This document shows, one piece after another, positions 1-7,067 of a DNA stretch of 64,000 bases. Position 1 is the first letter of the stretch. Each line of letters starts with the position of its first letter. The stretch covers positions 124,001 through 188,000 of the forward strand of contig WYBP01000003.1 of the NCBI GenBank assembly GCA_011525845.1, written 5' to 3'. The notes beneath the pieces are model-generated. The model was given only the letters and a program-made list of their open reading frames with translations, was not told where the DNA came from and made no database searches. The DNA is from Gemmatimonadaceae bacterium (GTDB lineage: Bacteria > Gemmatimonadota > Gemmatimonadetes > Gemmatimonadales > Gemmatimonadaceae). The position numbers were made by a program, and so were the translations under genes.

Positions 1-1
1 C

Positions 2-514
2 ACCACGCTCGAGAAGCTCTGGACGCGTCCCACCTGCGAGGTGAACGGGATGCTCTCGGGCTACACCGGCGAGGGCGCCAAGACCGTGCTCCCCGGCAAG
101 GCGATGGTGAAGGTGAGCTGCCGCCTGGTGCCGGACCAGGACCCGAAGGAGGTCGCGCGGGCGCTCGAGCGGCACGTGCGTGCCGCCGCACCGCCGGGCG
201 TGACGGTGCAGGTGACCGAGCTGCACGGCGGCCGTCCGTGGCGCGCGGACCTCGAGGGGCCGCTCTACGACGCGGCCGCGCGCGCCCTGGGCGCCGCGTT
301 CGGGCGCGCCCCGGTGATCACGGGCGAGGGGGGCTCGATCCCCGTGGTGAACGACTTCGCGCGGATCCTCGGCGCCCCGGTGCTGCTCGTCGGCTTCGGG
401 CTCCCGGGGGAGAACGCGCACGCCCCCGACGAGTGGATCAGCCAGGAGAACTTCCGGCTGGGGATGCGCGCGATCGCCACGCTCTGGGACGAGCTGGCCG
501 CCGCCGGCACGTGA
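2..514 (+). CDS. M20 family dipeptidase, C-terminal part (partial at 5' edge)
   Basis: The reading frame is open to the left edge, so only the last ~171 residues are present. It is the C-terminal part of an M20 (CNDP-like) zinc dipeptidase. What is seen: the end of the lid/dimerisation domain (KVSCRLVPDQDP), a GEGGSIPV segment typical of the substrate-binding region, and GENAHAPDEW, whose His is the C-terminal metal ligand of the family. These proteins remove an amino acid from di- or tripeptides in the cytoplasm. The stop codon overlaps the GTG start of the FkbM methyltransferase gene by 4 bases, so the two are probably translated together. Substrate cannot be told from this fragment. Confidence 0.9.
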   Translation, partial: TTLEKLWTRPTCEVNGMLSGYTGEGAKTVLPGKAMVKVSCRLVPDQDPKEVARALERHVRAAAPPGVTVQVTELHGGRPWRADLEGPLYDAAARALGAAFGRAPVITGEGGSIPVVNDFARILGAPVLLVGFGLPGENAHAPDEWISQENFRLGMRAIATLWDELAAAGT

Positions 515-1386
515 GCGCACTGGCCGCGGGCTACGACCTGCTCGCGGCCGCGAGTCGCGCGCTCCCGGCCTTCCGCGGCAAGGGACGCCTCGCGCTCGCG
601 CTGCACCGGCGGCTGCAGCGCGCGGCGGTGGCCCGCGCGCCGCTGCGCGACGTCCGCATGCGCGACGGGAGCCGCGCCCGCTGGGACCTGCGCGACGAGG
701 CCGAGGCGCTCGCCTGCTGGCTCGGCGAGGCAGACGACGCCGTGCGCGACGCGCTCCTGGCGCGCGTGCGCCCCGACGCGATCGTCCTCGACGTGGGGGC
801 GAACGTCGGCTGGTGGAGCGTGCCGCTCGCCCGCCGCGTGGGGCCCAAGGGAGGGCGCGTGGTCGCCTTCGAGCCCGTGCCGGACAACCGCCGCCGCCTC
901 GAGTGGGCCCTCGCCGCGAACGATGCCCAGTCGCACTGCACCGTGGTCCCCGCGGCACTCGGCGACCGCCCCGGCGAACTCGGCATGTGGCTCAAGTCCG
1001 CCGAGACCGGGGCGGGGAGCGGCACGGCCGCGCTCGTGACGGGGGAGGGCGAATCGCACCTGCGCGTGCCGGTGATCACGCTCGACGCGTGGGGGGACGA
1101 GCATCCGCTCCCGCGCTGCGACCTGATGAAGCTCGACATCGAGGGCGCGGAGCTGCTGATGCTGCGCGGCGCCGAGCGTTTCGTCGCGCGCCACCGCCCG
1201 CTGATCTTCGGCGAGTTCGAGGCGTACTGGCTCACCACCTTCGGCGCGACCTTCCTCGACGTGGCGGAGTGGGCCGGGCGGATGGACTACCGGATGCTCA
1301 GGTGGGATCCGCGCGGCGAGAGGTTCGAGCCGCTCGCCGAGGCCGCGGTCGGCGTGCAGGATGTGTTGCTCGAACCAAGGATGTGA
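511..1386 (+). CDS. FkbM family SAM-dependent methyltransferase
   Basis: A 291-residue methyltransferase. The SAM-binding motif I is VLDVGANVGWWS (about residues 91-102), followed by an acidic strand end VVAFEPVPDN and the FkbM hallmark DLMKLDIEGAE near residue 205. FkbM enzymes O-methylate sugars or small metabolites; the acceptor here is unknown. The GTG start at 511 is chosen because it overlaps the upstream stop (GTGA) and because the frame upstream is the shadow of the peptidase gene. The gene runs into a repeat-flanked hairpin shared with convergent rho. The short gap between the conserved domain and the C-terminus is normal for the family. Confidence 0.88.
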   Translation: MSALAAGYDLLAAASRALPAFRGKGRLALALHRRLQRAAVARAPLRDVRMRDGSRARWDLRDEAEALACWLGEADDAVRDALLARVRPDAIVLDVGANVGWWSVPLARRVGPKGGRVVAFEPVPDNRRRLEWALAANDAQSHCTVVPAALGDRPGELGMWLKSAETGAGSGTAALVTGEGESHLRVPVITLDAWGDEHPLPRCDLMKLDIEGAELLMLRGAERFVARHRPLIFGEFEAYWLTTFGATFLDVAEWAGRMDYRMLRWDPRGERFEPLAEAAVGVQDVLLEPRM

Positions 1387-1476
1387 GATGGGAGATGGGA
1401 GATGGGAGGAACTCCGCTCGCAACGAGAGAAGGCCGCCCGAACGGGCGGCCTCCTCACATCTCCCATCTCACATCT
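1381..1476. repeat. Inverted heptamer-repeat arms around a hairpin
   Basis: An 18-base arm at 1381-1398 is matched, with one mismatch, by its reverse complement at 1457-1474. Both arms are built from a GATGGGA-like heptamer. Between them is the GC hairpin at 1431-1452. The element fills the junction of the convergent FkbM and rho genes and includes the FkbM stop codon. The same arrangement occurs at 30182-30296 and, less completely, at 18966-19086 and 43966-44014. Confidence 0.85.
1431..1452. terminator. Bidirectional terminator-like hairpin between convergent genes
   Basis: Nine base pairs AGGCCGCCC/GGGCGGCCT close a GAAC loop. There is no T-run on either side, so termination might need Rho or the outer arms. 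It lies between the ends of two convergent genes, the expected place for a terminator. Confidence 0.65.
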
Positions 1477-1482
1477 GCCGTT

Positions 1483-3075
1483 CTAAAGCCCTGCGAGCAA
1501 TGCGTCGTTCGAGGTGGTGCCCGCGATCCGCTTGATCAGCCATTCCATCGCCGACTGCGGTGGCATCTGCTGGAGCCCGCGGCGCAGCGTGTAGATCGCC
1601 TCGATCTGCTCCGCCTTGTAGAGCTTCTCCTCGCGCCGCGTGCCCGAGCTCGCGATGTCGAACGCCGGGAAGATGCGCTTCTCGGAGAGGGAGCGGTCGA
1701 GCTTGATCTCGCAGTTGCCCGTGCCCTTGAACTCCTCGAAGATCACGTCGTCCATCCGCGAGCCCGTCTCGACGAGCGCCGTCGCGATGATCGTCAGCGA
1801 CCCGCCGCCATTCTCCGGGGCGATCGAGCGTGCGGAGCCGAAGAACGCCTTCGGCCGCGCCATCGCCGAGGTGTCGAGGCCGCCCGAGAGCGTGCGCCCC
1901 GTGCCCCGTTCGGCCGTGTTGAACGCGCGGGCCATGCGGGTGAGCGAGTCGAGCACGATCACCACGTCGCGCCCCTGCTCCACGAGTCGGCGGGCGCGCT
2001 CCAGCACCATCTCCACCACCTCGACATGCCGCTTGGCGGGCTGGTCGAAGCTCGAGGCCACCACCTCGCCGACGCCCCAGGAGATCGCCTCGCTCACTTC
2101 CTCCGGCCGCTCGTCCACGAGCAGGATGAGGAGCGTGGCCTCGGGGTGGTTGAGGGCGATGCCCTCGGTGATCGCCTGCATCAGCATCGTCTTGCCGGCG
2201 CGTGCCGGGGCGACGATCAGGGCGCGCTGGCCGTAGCCGATGGGCGCGATGAGGTCGATCGCGCGGCGCGTGAGCTCCGGGCCGCCCTTCGCGGGACGCC
2301 CGGTCTCGAGGGTGAGCCGGCGCTCGGGGTACGAGGCCGTGAGGGTCTGGAAGTCGGGGCGCCGGGCCGTCGGGTCCGGGTCCGCACCGTTGATCGAGAC
2401 GATCTCGGCCACCGAGTTGCGGCCGCGGTGGTCGCGTCCCGTGCGTGCGATGATGCGGTCGCCGCGTCGCAGGCCGAACTCCTTGACGAGCTGCGTGGAG
2501 ACCCACGCATCGCCCTGCTCGGCCAGGTAGCTGTTCTCCGGCCGGCGGATGAACCCGGCGTCGCGCGCGGGATCGAACCACCCTTCCGTCTCGCCGTCCA
2601 CCACGAGGATGACCGGCGGCCCCTGGTCGCGCGGTTCGCGGGACTCGCGATTCCCGCCGCGATCGCCGCGGTTGTCGCCGCGGTTGTCGCCGCGGTTGTC
2701 GCCGCGGTTGTCCCCGCCCCGTCCACGTCCGCGCTGTCGACGACCCCGCCGACCCCGCCCGTTGCGCTCGGGACGCCCACCCCGATCGCTCCGGTCCCCT
2801 CGATCCTGCGCGTTCCGCGAGCCCTGGGCGTTGTCGCCCGAGGAGCCGTTGTCGCCGCGCTCGCCCGCATCGGAACCCGAATCGGAGCCCGAATCGGCCG
2901 TGCTGGGGGCCGACTCGCTCCTCTCGGAGGCCGAGTCGTTCACGGTCGCATCGGGGGAGTCCGGGGAGTCCGAGGCGTCACGGTAGGGATCGGCTTCGGC
3001 AGTGGTGTCAGGTGCGGTCTCGCCCTTGGGGCGCGCACCACGCCCACGACGGGGCGGACGACGGCGTTCTGTCAT
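1483..3075 (-). CDS. rho: Transcription termination factor Rho with long disordered N-terminus
   Basis: A 530-residue hexameric RNA helicase that ends Rho-dependent transcripts. The core is intact: cold-shock-type RNA-binding domain from about 155 to 235, Walker A APARAGKT at 289-296, Walker B LLILLVDERPEE at 315-326, and the Q/R-loop region through EEFKGTGN. The first ~150 residues are not the usual helical Rho_N domain but a Ser/Asp-rich then Arg/Gly-rich disordered tail with a fourfold RGDN repeat. I start at the ATG at 3075. An in-frame ATG at 3162 would add 29 residues, but that stretch has many A/T third positions, unlike the rest. Neither has a clear Shine-Dalgarno. Confidence 0.95.
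   Translation of the reverse strand: MTERRRPPRRGRGARPKGETAPDTTAEADPYRDASDSPDSPDATVNDSASERSESAPSTADSGSDSGSDAGERGDNGSSGDNAQGSRNAQDRGDRSDRGGRPERNGRGRRGRRQRGRGRGGDNRGDNRGDNRGDNRGDRGGNRESREPRDQGPPVILVVDGETEGWFDPARDAGFIRRPENSYLAEQGDAWVSTQLVKEFGLRRGDRIIARTGRDHRGRNSVAEIVSINGADPDPTARRPDFQTLTASYPERRLTLETGRPAKGGPELTRRAIDLIAPIGYGQRALIVAPARAGKTMLMQAITEGIALNHPEATLLILLVDERPEEVSEAISWGVGEVVASSFDQPAKRHVEVVEMVLERARRLVEQGRDVVIVLDSLTRMARAFNTAERGTGRTLSGGLDTSAMARPKAFFGSARSIAPENGGGSLTIIATALVETGSRMDDVIFEEFKGTGNCEIKLDRSLSEKRIFPAFDIASSGTRREEKLYKAEQIEAIYTLRRGLQQMPPQSAMEWLIKRIAGTTSNDALLAGL
2665..2712. repeat. Four tandem 12-bp repeats inside rho
   Basis: The unit GCCGCGGTTGTC is repeated four times without change and encodes RGDN x4 on the minus strand. 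In-frame 12-mers like this can gain or lose copies by slippage without breaking the gene. Confidence 0.95.
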
Positions 3076-3279
3076 GCAATCGGGTGTGGGACCACGAGGG
3101 TCGTAGCGGAAGCGGGGACCGCGTTCCAGCGATGTAGAGAGCGAGCGCCCTGACGTATCCATCCGAGTCCCGGCCTACTGGCCGGGAGGCGCCGCGCGCA
3201 CGGGCGTGGCGGGGGGAGCGTCGGGGAACGCAACCGTCGGGGTGGGCATCGGCCTCACCGTGACGGGCGGTTGATATTG

Positions 3280-3308
3280 AGTATGCCCGGTCCCGGTGCC
3301 CCGCGCAA
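3280..3308 (-). promoter_or_regulatory. Candidate sigma-70 promoter for rho
   Basis: On the minus strand, TTGCGC (3308-3303) is followed after 17 bases by CATACT (3285-3280). Transcription would begin near 3273 and leave a leader of about 200 bases before the chosen rho start, or about 110 before the alternative. A long leader fits the known autoregulation of rho in other bacteria, which is inference here. Confidence 0.4.
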
Positions 3309-3339
3309 CCCTCGTCGCGCGACCGGGATGGATCTCCCG

Positions 3340-3534
3340 CTAGACCTGGGAGGGCGGGACCCGCTCGCGGACGATCTGGATCACCCGCCGGCAGAGCCCG
3401 ATCGCGCGCTCCACCGACTCCCGGTGTTCGGGGGCGAGCTCCTCCAGTTCAAGGAGCTGGAGCTCGGCGAGCAGCCCCGCGAGCGGGTTGTTGAGCGAGT
3501 GCTGGAGGCCCTTCTGGTCTTTGGGGATCTCCAA
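3340..3534 (-). CDS. Stand-alone HisKA-like phosphoacceptor mini-protein
   Basis: A 64-residue protein that looks like only the dimerisation/phosphoacceptor helix pair of a histidine kinase. The H-box is LQHSLNNPLAGLLAELQLLE with His at residue 12; a second helix (about 36-58) would complete the four-helix-bundle half. There is no ATP-binding domain and no room for one. The TTG start at 3534 has an AGGGAG ribosome site about 7 bases upstream. Possible roles are a phosphotransfer intermediate or a dominant partner for a histidine kinase; the response regulator at 4209-4616 is a nearby candidate recipient. It lies between rho and the divergent TPR gene. Function is inferred from one motif only. 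Confidence 0.6.
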   Translation of the reverse strand: MEIPKDQKGLQHSLNNPLAGLLAELQLLELEELAPEHRESVERAIGLCRRVIQIVRERVPPSQV

Positions 3535-3580
3535 CGAAACTCCCTGTGTCGAGGGCGACGGAGTCGCCTCCGGCGCCGAT

Positions 3581-3586
3581 TAGGTT
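3581..3586 (+). promoter_or_regulatory. TANNNT -10 element, likely leaderless start
   Basis: TAGGTT ends 6 bases before the ATG at 3593, and no ribosome-binding site is present. The transcript would begin at or next to the start codon. Confidence 0.45.
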
Positions 3587-3592
3587 TCCCGC

Positions 3593-4189
3593 ATGGCAAG
3601 TCCCGCCCACGACCCGCGCACGGCCGTCGCCGCAGCGGTCAAACAGTACCGCGCCGACGCCGACGTCGCCAAGCTGCTCGCGCGCCTCGAGGCCGTCTGC
3701 ACCGAGACCGCCGACCCCGGCGCCCTCGTGGCCGCCGTCGAACCCTACCGCGAGATGCACGAGGTCGCGGGTCCCGTCTACGAGCGGGTCGTCGAGCGCG
3801 ACCCGGAGAACGCCGACGCCCTCGTTGCCCTGGCCAACGCCTACTGGCTCACCGGGCGCGGTCCGGACGTGGTCGGCGCCCTCGCCTCCCGTGCCCTCAC
3901 CGCCGACCCGTCCAACCGCGCCGCCTGGCACCTCTGGGCCCTCACCGAACCCTCGCCGCGGGGGCGGATGACCCGCTGGCACCAGGTGACCACGCGCTTC
4001 CCGGCGGACAAGCTCGCCCATGCCGCCCTCGCCGATAACGCGACCAGCGTGGCCAGCGCCGAGAACGACCCGGTGGCCCTCAAGCTCGCCCTCGGGACCT
4101 ACGAGATGCTCCTCGCCGATGCTGCCACCGATGCGGAGCGCGCCGCACTCTCGAACTCGCTCGGTACCCTGCGGAAGTGGAAGCTCTAG
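3593..4189 (+). CDS. TPR-like helical repeat protein
   Basis: A 198-residue soluble, Ala-rich, all-helical protein with no signal peptide or membrane segment. The clearest tetratricopeptide-like unit is YERVVERDPENADALVALANAYWLTG (about 61-86), followed by a second (SRALTADPSNRAAWHLWAL) and a weaker third. Such repeats bind other proteins, and no catalytic motif is seen. It is monocistronic: rho-side genes run away from it and the response regulator gene faces it. The start is the ATG that follows a TAGGTT hexamer. The partner is unknown. Confidence 0.7.
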   Translation: MASPAHDPRTAVAAAVKQYRADADVAKLLARLEAVCTETADPGALVAAVEPYREMHEVAGPVYERVVERDPENADALVALANAYWLTGRGPDVVGALASRALTADPSNRAAWHLWALTEPSPRGRMTRWHQVTTRFPADKLAHAALADNATSVASAENDPVALKLALGTYEMLLADAATDAERAALSNSLGTLRKWKL

Positions 4190-4208
4190 CCGGCGCGCCC
4201 CCCGGCGG

Positions 4209-4616
4209 TCAGCAGGCGCGGTCGACGATGCGGGAGGCGAGCGGGGCCATCCGGAGCACGCGCTGCAGCAGCATGTCGCCGCGGAACGGCTTGTGGAGCA
4301 GTTCGCAGCCGGTCTGCGCGATGATCTCCTCGGCCTGCTCGGTGATGTCGCCCGTCACGAAGAGGGTGCGCTCCGCCAGCCAGGGCTGCCGCGCCGACGC
4401 GAGGTAGTAGAGCGCATCGCCCCGCATCTCCGGCATCCGGAGGTCGAGGACGAGGGCGTCGAACCGCTGGTCGAGGAGGAGTTCCGCCTCGCGCGCGCTC
4501 CCCGCGACGCTCACCGAGTATCCGGCGCGCACGAGGACCGCCGCGAGCGCCTTCGCGACCGCGGCGTCGTCGTCCACGAGCAGGACGTGCGGCGCGGTGG
4601 GGCTAGTGCCGGGCAT
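4209..4616 (-). CDS. Single-domain response regulator
   Basis: A 135-residue CheY-like receiver with all key residues: acidic pocket Asp15-Asp17 in VLLVDDDAA, phosphoacceptor Asp58 in ALVLDLRMPEM, switch Thr88 in LFVTGD and Lys109 in LLHKPF. No output domain follows, so it must act through a partner protein. Its start overlaps the end of the AraC-like regulator gene by 14 bases on the same strand, which means co-expression and suggests that it modulates that regulator, whose own receiver-like domain is degenerate. No cognate sensor kinase is in the window; the HisKA-only protein at 3340-3534 is the only candidate phosphodonor nearby. Confidence 0.9.
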   Translation of the reverse strand: MPGTSPTAPHVLLVDDDAAVAKALAAVLVRAGYSVSVAGSAREAELLLDQRFDALVLDLRMPEMRGDALYYLASARQPWLAERTLFVTGDITEQAEEIIAQTGCELLHKPFRGDMLLQRVLRMAPLASRIVDRAC

Positions 4617-5415
4617 CCGCCGGCGGCTGCGAGGGGGCGGGGCCCGGCATCAGCTTCTGGGCCAGCAGCGCCACGAAGTCCTCGGGGATGAGGCGGTCGC
4701 GCGCGCGCGCCGTGGTCATCCCGCAGGCCCAGCGCATGGTCTTGGTGAGGTGGTGCGGGCTCGAGAAGCGGAGGTGCTCCGCCACGTCCTCGATCGAGTA
4801 GTCCGACTCGCGAAGGAAGGCGTACGCGCGCAGCACGCGCGCACCCGCGATGAGTTCCCGCGGCGAGGCGAGCGCGGCCCGCTCGCACTCCCGGTAGATC
4901 GTGCGACGGGAGACATGCGCGGCGGCTGCGAGGTCCGGCACGCCGTTGAAGGCCGCCGGGGTGTGGATGACCTGCTCGATGGCCCGGGTCACGTCCGCCG
5001 GGAGGGAGCGGAAGCGCGAGCGCATGCGGCTCAGGAGCTTGTGCGCGAGGGCGACGCCCGGCTGGCGTTCCAGGATGCGGCGCAGGTGCCGCGGGTCATC
5101 GTCCACGCCGAAGAGGACCACCTGCTCCATCCCGTCGCGGCCGAGCTCGATCAGGGGACGCAGCGTCTGGGCGGCGAGGATCGAGTAGACGACGAAGGGC
5201 ACCGACCGATACTGCTCGCGAAGGGCGCGGATGCCGTCGGTCTTGGGCTCCGACGAGCCGAAGTGCGGATCGACGACCAGCACATCCACCGGCTGCCGGC
5301 GGATGATGCTGTCCGCGTGCTGCCAGTCGAGCGCGACGTGGAGGCGGTGGGATTCCCCTACCGCTCCGCGGAGACGACTCAGCTTCTGCGGTTCAACGCA
5401 GGCCGCAACGATCAT
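4603..5415 (-). CDS. AraC-type regulator with degenerate receiver domain
   Basis: A 270-residue transcription factor. Residues 1-115 resemble a receiver fold (VDVLVVDPHFG at the phosphoacceptor strand) but lack the conserved Lys and the paired N-terminal acids, so phosphorylation is doubtful. Residues 155-235 form the AraC double helix-turn-helix: DLAAAAHVSRRTIYREC, then YSIEDVAEHLRFSSPHHLTK. The gene is divergent from a 40-residue lipoprotein gene, and the 142-base gap holds two direct TGGCACRRAAT boxes 21 bp apart, as expected for an AraC-family activator. It is co-transcribed with the response regulator downstream. Ligand or signal is unknown. Confidence 0.85.
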   Translation of the reverse strand: MIVAACVEPQKLSRLRGAVGESHRLHVALDWQHADSIIRRQPVDVLVVDPHFGSSEPKTDGIRALREQYRSVPFVVYSILAAQTLRPLIELGRDGMEQVVLFGVDDDPRHLRRILERQPGVALAHKLLSRMRSRFRSLPADVTRAIEQVIHTPAAFNGVPDLAAAAHVSRRTIYRECERAALASPRELIAGARVLRAYAFLRESDYSIEDVAEHLRFSSPHHLTKTMRWACGMTTARARDRLIPEDFVALLAQKLMPGPAPSQPPADARH

Positions 5416-5447
5416 GTCGCTCTCGAGGTGAATGGAAACACGACGGC

Positions 5448-5479
5448 TGGCACAGAATAGCCGATTCGTGGCACAAAAT
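5448..5479 (+). promoter_or_regulatory. Direct-repeat operator TGGCACRRAAT x2
   Basis: TGGCACAGAAT (5448-5458) and TGGCACAAAAT (5469-5479) match at 10 of 11 positions and are spaced 21 bp start to start, two helical turns. The second copy ends 5 bases before a possible -35. This placement is typical of AraC-family activator sites, and an AraC-type gene diverges here. Confidence 0.6.
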
Positions 5480-5484
5480 CCATC

Positions 5485-5512
5485 TTATTCACTTTCCGGG
5501 ACTGCCTAGCTT
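5485..5512 (+). promoter_or_regulatory. Candidate promoter of the 40-residue lipoprotein gene
   Basis: TTATTC (5485-5490) and TAGCTT (5507-5512) are separated by 16 bases. The -35 is poor, as expected for an activator-dependent promoter. The transcript would start near 5519. Confidence 0.4.
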
Positions 5513-5557
5513 GGAGACAGCAAATTCACGCTGCTTCCCACTCCTGGAGCCCTTCCC

Positions 5558-5680
5558 ATGCGCGCCTTCCGCTTCGTGTTCATCCTCGCCCTCGCCGCCG
5601 CTGCCATGTCGACCGTCGCGTGCACGAATCCGACTGGCCCGAAGCCGGCTGGTGACGCCGTCGCGGGTTCCAGCATCTGA
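5558..5680 (+). CDS. 40-residue secreted peptide or lipoprotein
   Basis: A very small gene. A basic N-terminus (MRAFRF) and a hydrophobic core rich in Ala/Leu/Val lead to STVAC at residue 22, a lipobox-like site (the -3 Thr is unusual). The mature part would be only about 19 residues, CTNPTGPKPAG onward. A GGAG ribosome site lies 9 bases before the ATG, supporting real translation. It faces the AraC-type regulator gene across a repeat operator and converges on the TPR gene at 5706. It may be a lipid-anchored peptide or a signal peptide precursor; no homologue is recognised. Confidence 0.65.
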   Translation: MRAFRFVFILALAAAAMSTVACTNPTGPKPAGDAVAGSSI

Positions 5681-5697
5681 TCCCTTCGGGTGTGGGA

Positions 5698-5715
5698 CGC
5701 GGCCCCTAGGCCGCG
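5698..5715. terminator. Hairpin between convergent genes
   Basis: CGCGGCC/GGCCGCG closes a CCTA loop and overlaps the stop codon of the minus-strand TPR gene. It could end both converging transcripts. No T-run follows. Confidence 0.4.
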
Positions 5716-6974
5716 GCGCCCGACACCTCCAGGAGCAGGTCACGCAGTGCAGCAGCGATATCGTCCGGGGCCGCCACCGGCTCCGGACGATTCGCGTTGG
5801 CGCGACGCTCCGCGCGCTCCGCGGATTCCAGCGACCGCAGCATCTCCTCGAACACGAAGATCTTCTGGTTCGCCCCGGCGTCCTCGGCGGCCTTGAGGCC
5901 GTCCGTGAGCGCGGTGCGCGCGTCAGCGAGCTGGCCGAACTGCATGCACCCGCTCCCCAGCTCGATCATGAACTCGATCTGGATGCGGACCGGAAGCGCC
6001 GCCTCCGAAAGCCGGCGGCGGTAGTGCTTGAACATCATCTCGTTCCCCGTGCGGACGGCGAGCGAGAGCAGGTTGACCTGTGAGGTCCAGCGCAGGTCGG
6101 CGGAACGAGCCGTGATTTCGAGCGCGCGGAGCGCATCGGTCGCCGAATCCGTCGCGCCATACACGCTCAGGTAATTCGCGAGGTCCGCGAGCACGCGCTC
6201 GCGCTCGAACTCGTCCGCCGTGCGGCGGAACGCGTCGTAGCCGAGTCGGATCGCGCGCGGGAGGTCGCCCCGGTCACGCGCCACGCCGGACCGGTCGTGC
6301 AGCACCATGGCGAGCACGCGCTTCGCGTCGAGCTGCTCCGCCTCGGTCGCCAGTGCCTCCATCGCCTTGTCCGCCGCGGGAAGGTTGCCGCGCGCCCACT
6401 CGACCTTCGCCTGGCCCTGCCGCGCGGTGATGACGCGCACCCGGTCCTTGTCGCGCACGGCGAGGCTCGCCGCACTCGCGTACGCCTGCTCCGACCACTC
6501 GAACTCGCCGTTGGTGCGCAGGCAGAAGCCGCGGCGCATGTGCGCGTCGAAGGCGAGGTCGAGGTGGACCGTGGAATCCACGTAGCGCGCGACGGTCGCA
6601 TAGATGTCGCCCGCCTCCGACAGGAGGCCGCGACGCTCGATCAGCCCGCCGAGCGCATAGACGCGCGGCAGCACCGGCTGCGCGTCCGGCTCCTGGAGGG
6701 AGCAGATGGCGTTGAGGATGGAGGAGAGCGCGGCGCGCATCTCCGCGTCACCCTGGATCGCGTTCACCGCCTCGCGCGCGGCGCGATGCGCCGAGACGTT
6801 GGGGTCGGCGAGCTCGCTGCCGAGCGTGAGCCAGTGGTCGAGCAGGCGAAGCGTCAGCAGCGCGGCGTACGCGCCGTCGTGAAGCGGACTCCGCTCCGGC
6901 GCACTCGCCATCGTCTCCAGGAAGGCGACATGGCGCAGTGCAGGCTTTGGAGCGCGGGGTCTGCGGATGGGCAT
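5706..6974 (-). CDS. TPR-repeat protein, possible regulator
   Basis: A 422-residue cytoplasmic protein made of paired helices, with repeated A-x-x-L-Y-A motifs typical of TPR units between about 120 and 380 (for example GDIYATVARYVDSTVHLDLAFDAHMRRG and the SAADKAMEALATEAEQLD-like segment). There is no DNA-binding, enzyme or membrane domain. The start is the ATG at 6974 with AGGAG 8 bases upstream. Its upstream region carries one TGGCACGAATG box like the two in front of the divergent 40-residue lipoprotein gene, so it may belong to the same regulon. The pairing of a TPR protein with a tiny exported peptide recalls Rap/Phr systems, but that is only an analogy. Confidence 0.7.
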   Translation of the reverse strand: MPIRRPRAPKPALRHVAFLETMASAPERSPLHDGAYAALLTLRLLDHWLTLGSELADPNVSAHRAAREAVNAIQGDAEMRAALSSILNAICSLQEPDAQPVLPRVYALGGLIERRGLLSEAGDIYATVARYVDSTVHLDLAFDAHMRRGFCLRTNGEFEWSEQAYASAASLAVRDKDRVRVITARQGQAKVEWARGNLPAADKAMEALATEAEQLDAKRVLAMVLHDRSGVARDRGDLPRAIRLGYDAFRRTADEFERERVLADLANYLSVYGATDSATDALRALEITARSADLRWTSQVNLLSLAVRTGNEMMFKHYRRRLSEAALPVRIQIEFMIELGSGCMQFGQLADARTALTDGLKAAEDAGANQKIFVFEEMLRSLESAERAERRANANRPEPVAAPDDIAAALRDLLLEVSGAAA

Positions 6975-7005
6975 CGTATACTCTCCTGTTGCGCGTCAAC
7001 ATCGG

Positions 7006-7016
7006 CATTCGTGCCA
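7006..7016 (-). promoter_or_regulatory. Single TGGCAC-type box upstream of the TPR gene
   Basis: The minus strand reads TGGCACGAATG, which resembles the two boxes at 5448-5479 after removal of one base. It lies 32 bases before the TPR start codon. Only one copy is seen. Confidence 0.35.
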
Positions 7017-7067
7017 GCTGACGCAAGCAATCACGTCACGCTTTAACAGTGTTCAGGTTCTTGACGG

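Noticed and set aside
1381-1410. G-quadruplex from GGGAGATGGGAGATGGGAGG
   Set aside because: Only three GGG runs plus a GG are present, and the paired right arm makes a hairpin more likely.
5448-5479. TGGCAC boxes as sigma-54 -24 elements
   Set aside because: The matching -12 element (TTGCA) is not at the required spacing after either box, so the direct-repeat operator reading is preferred.
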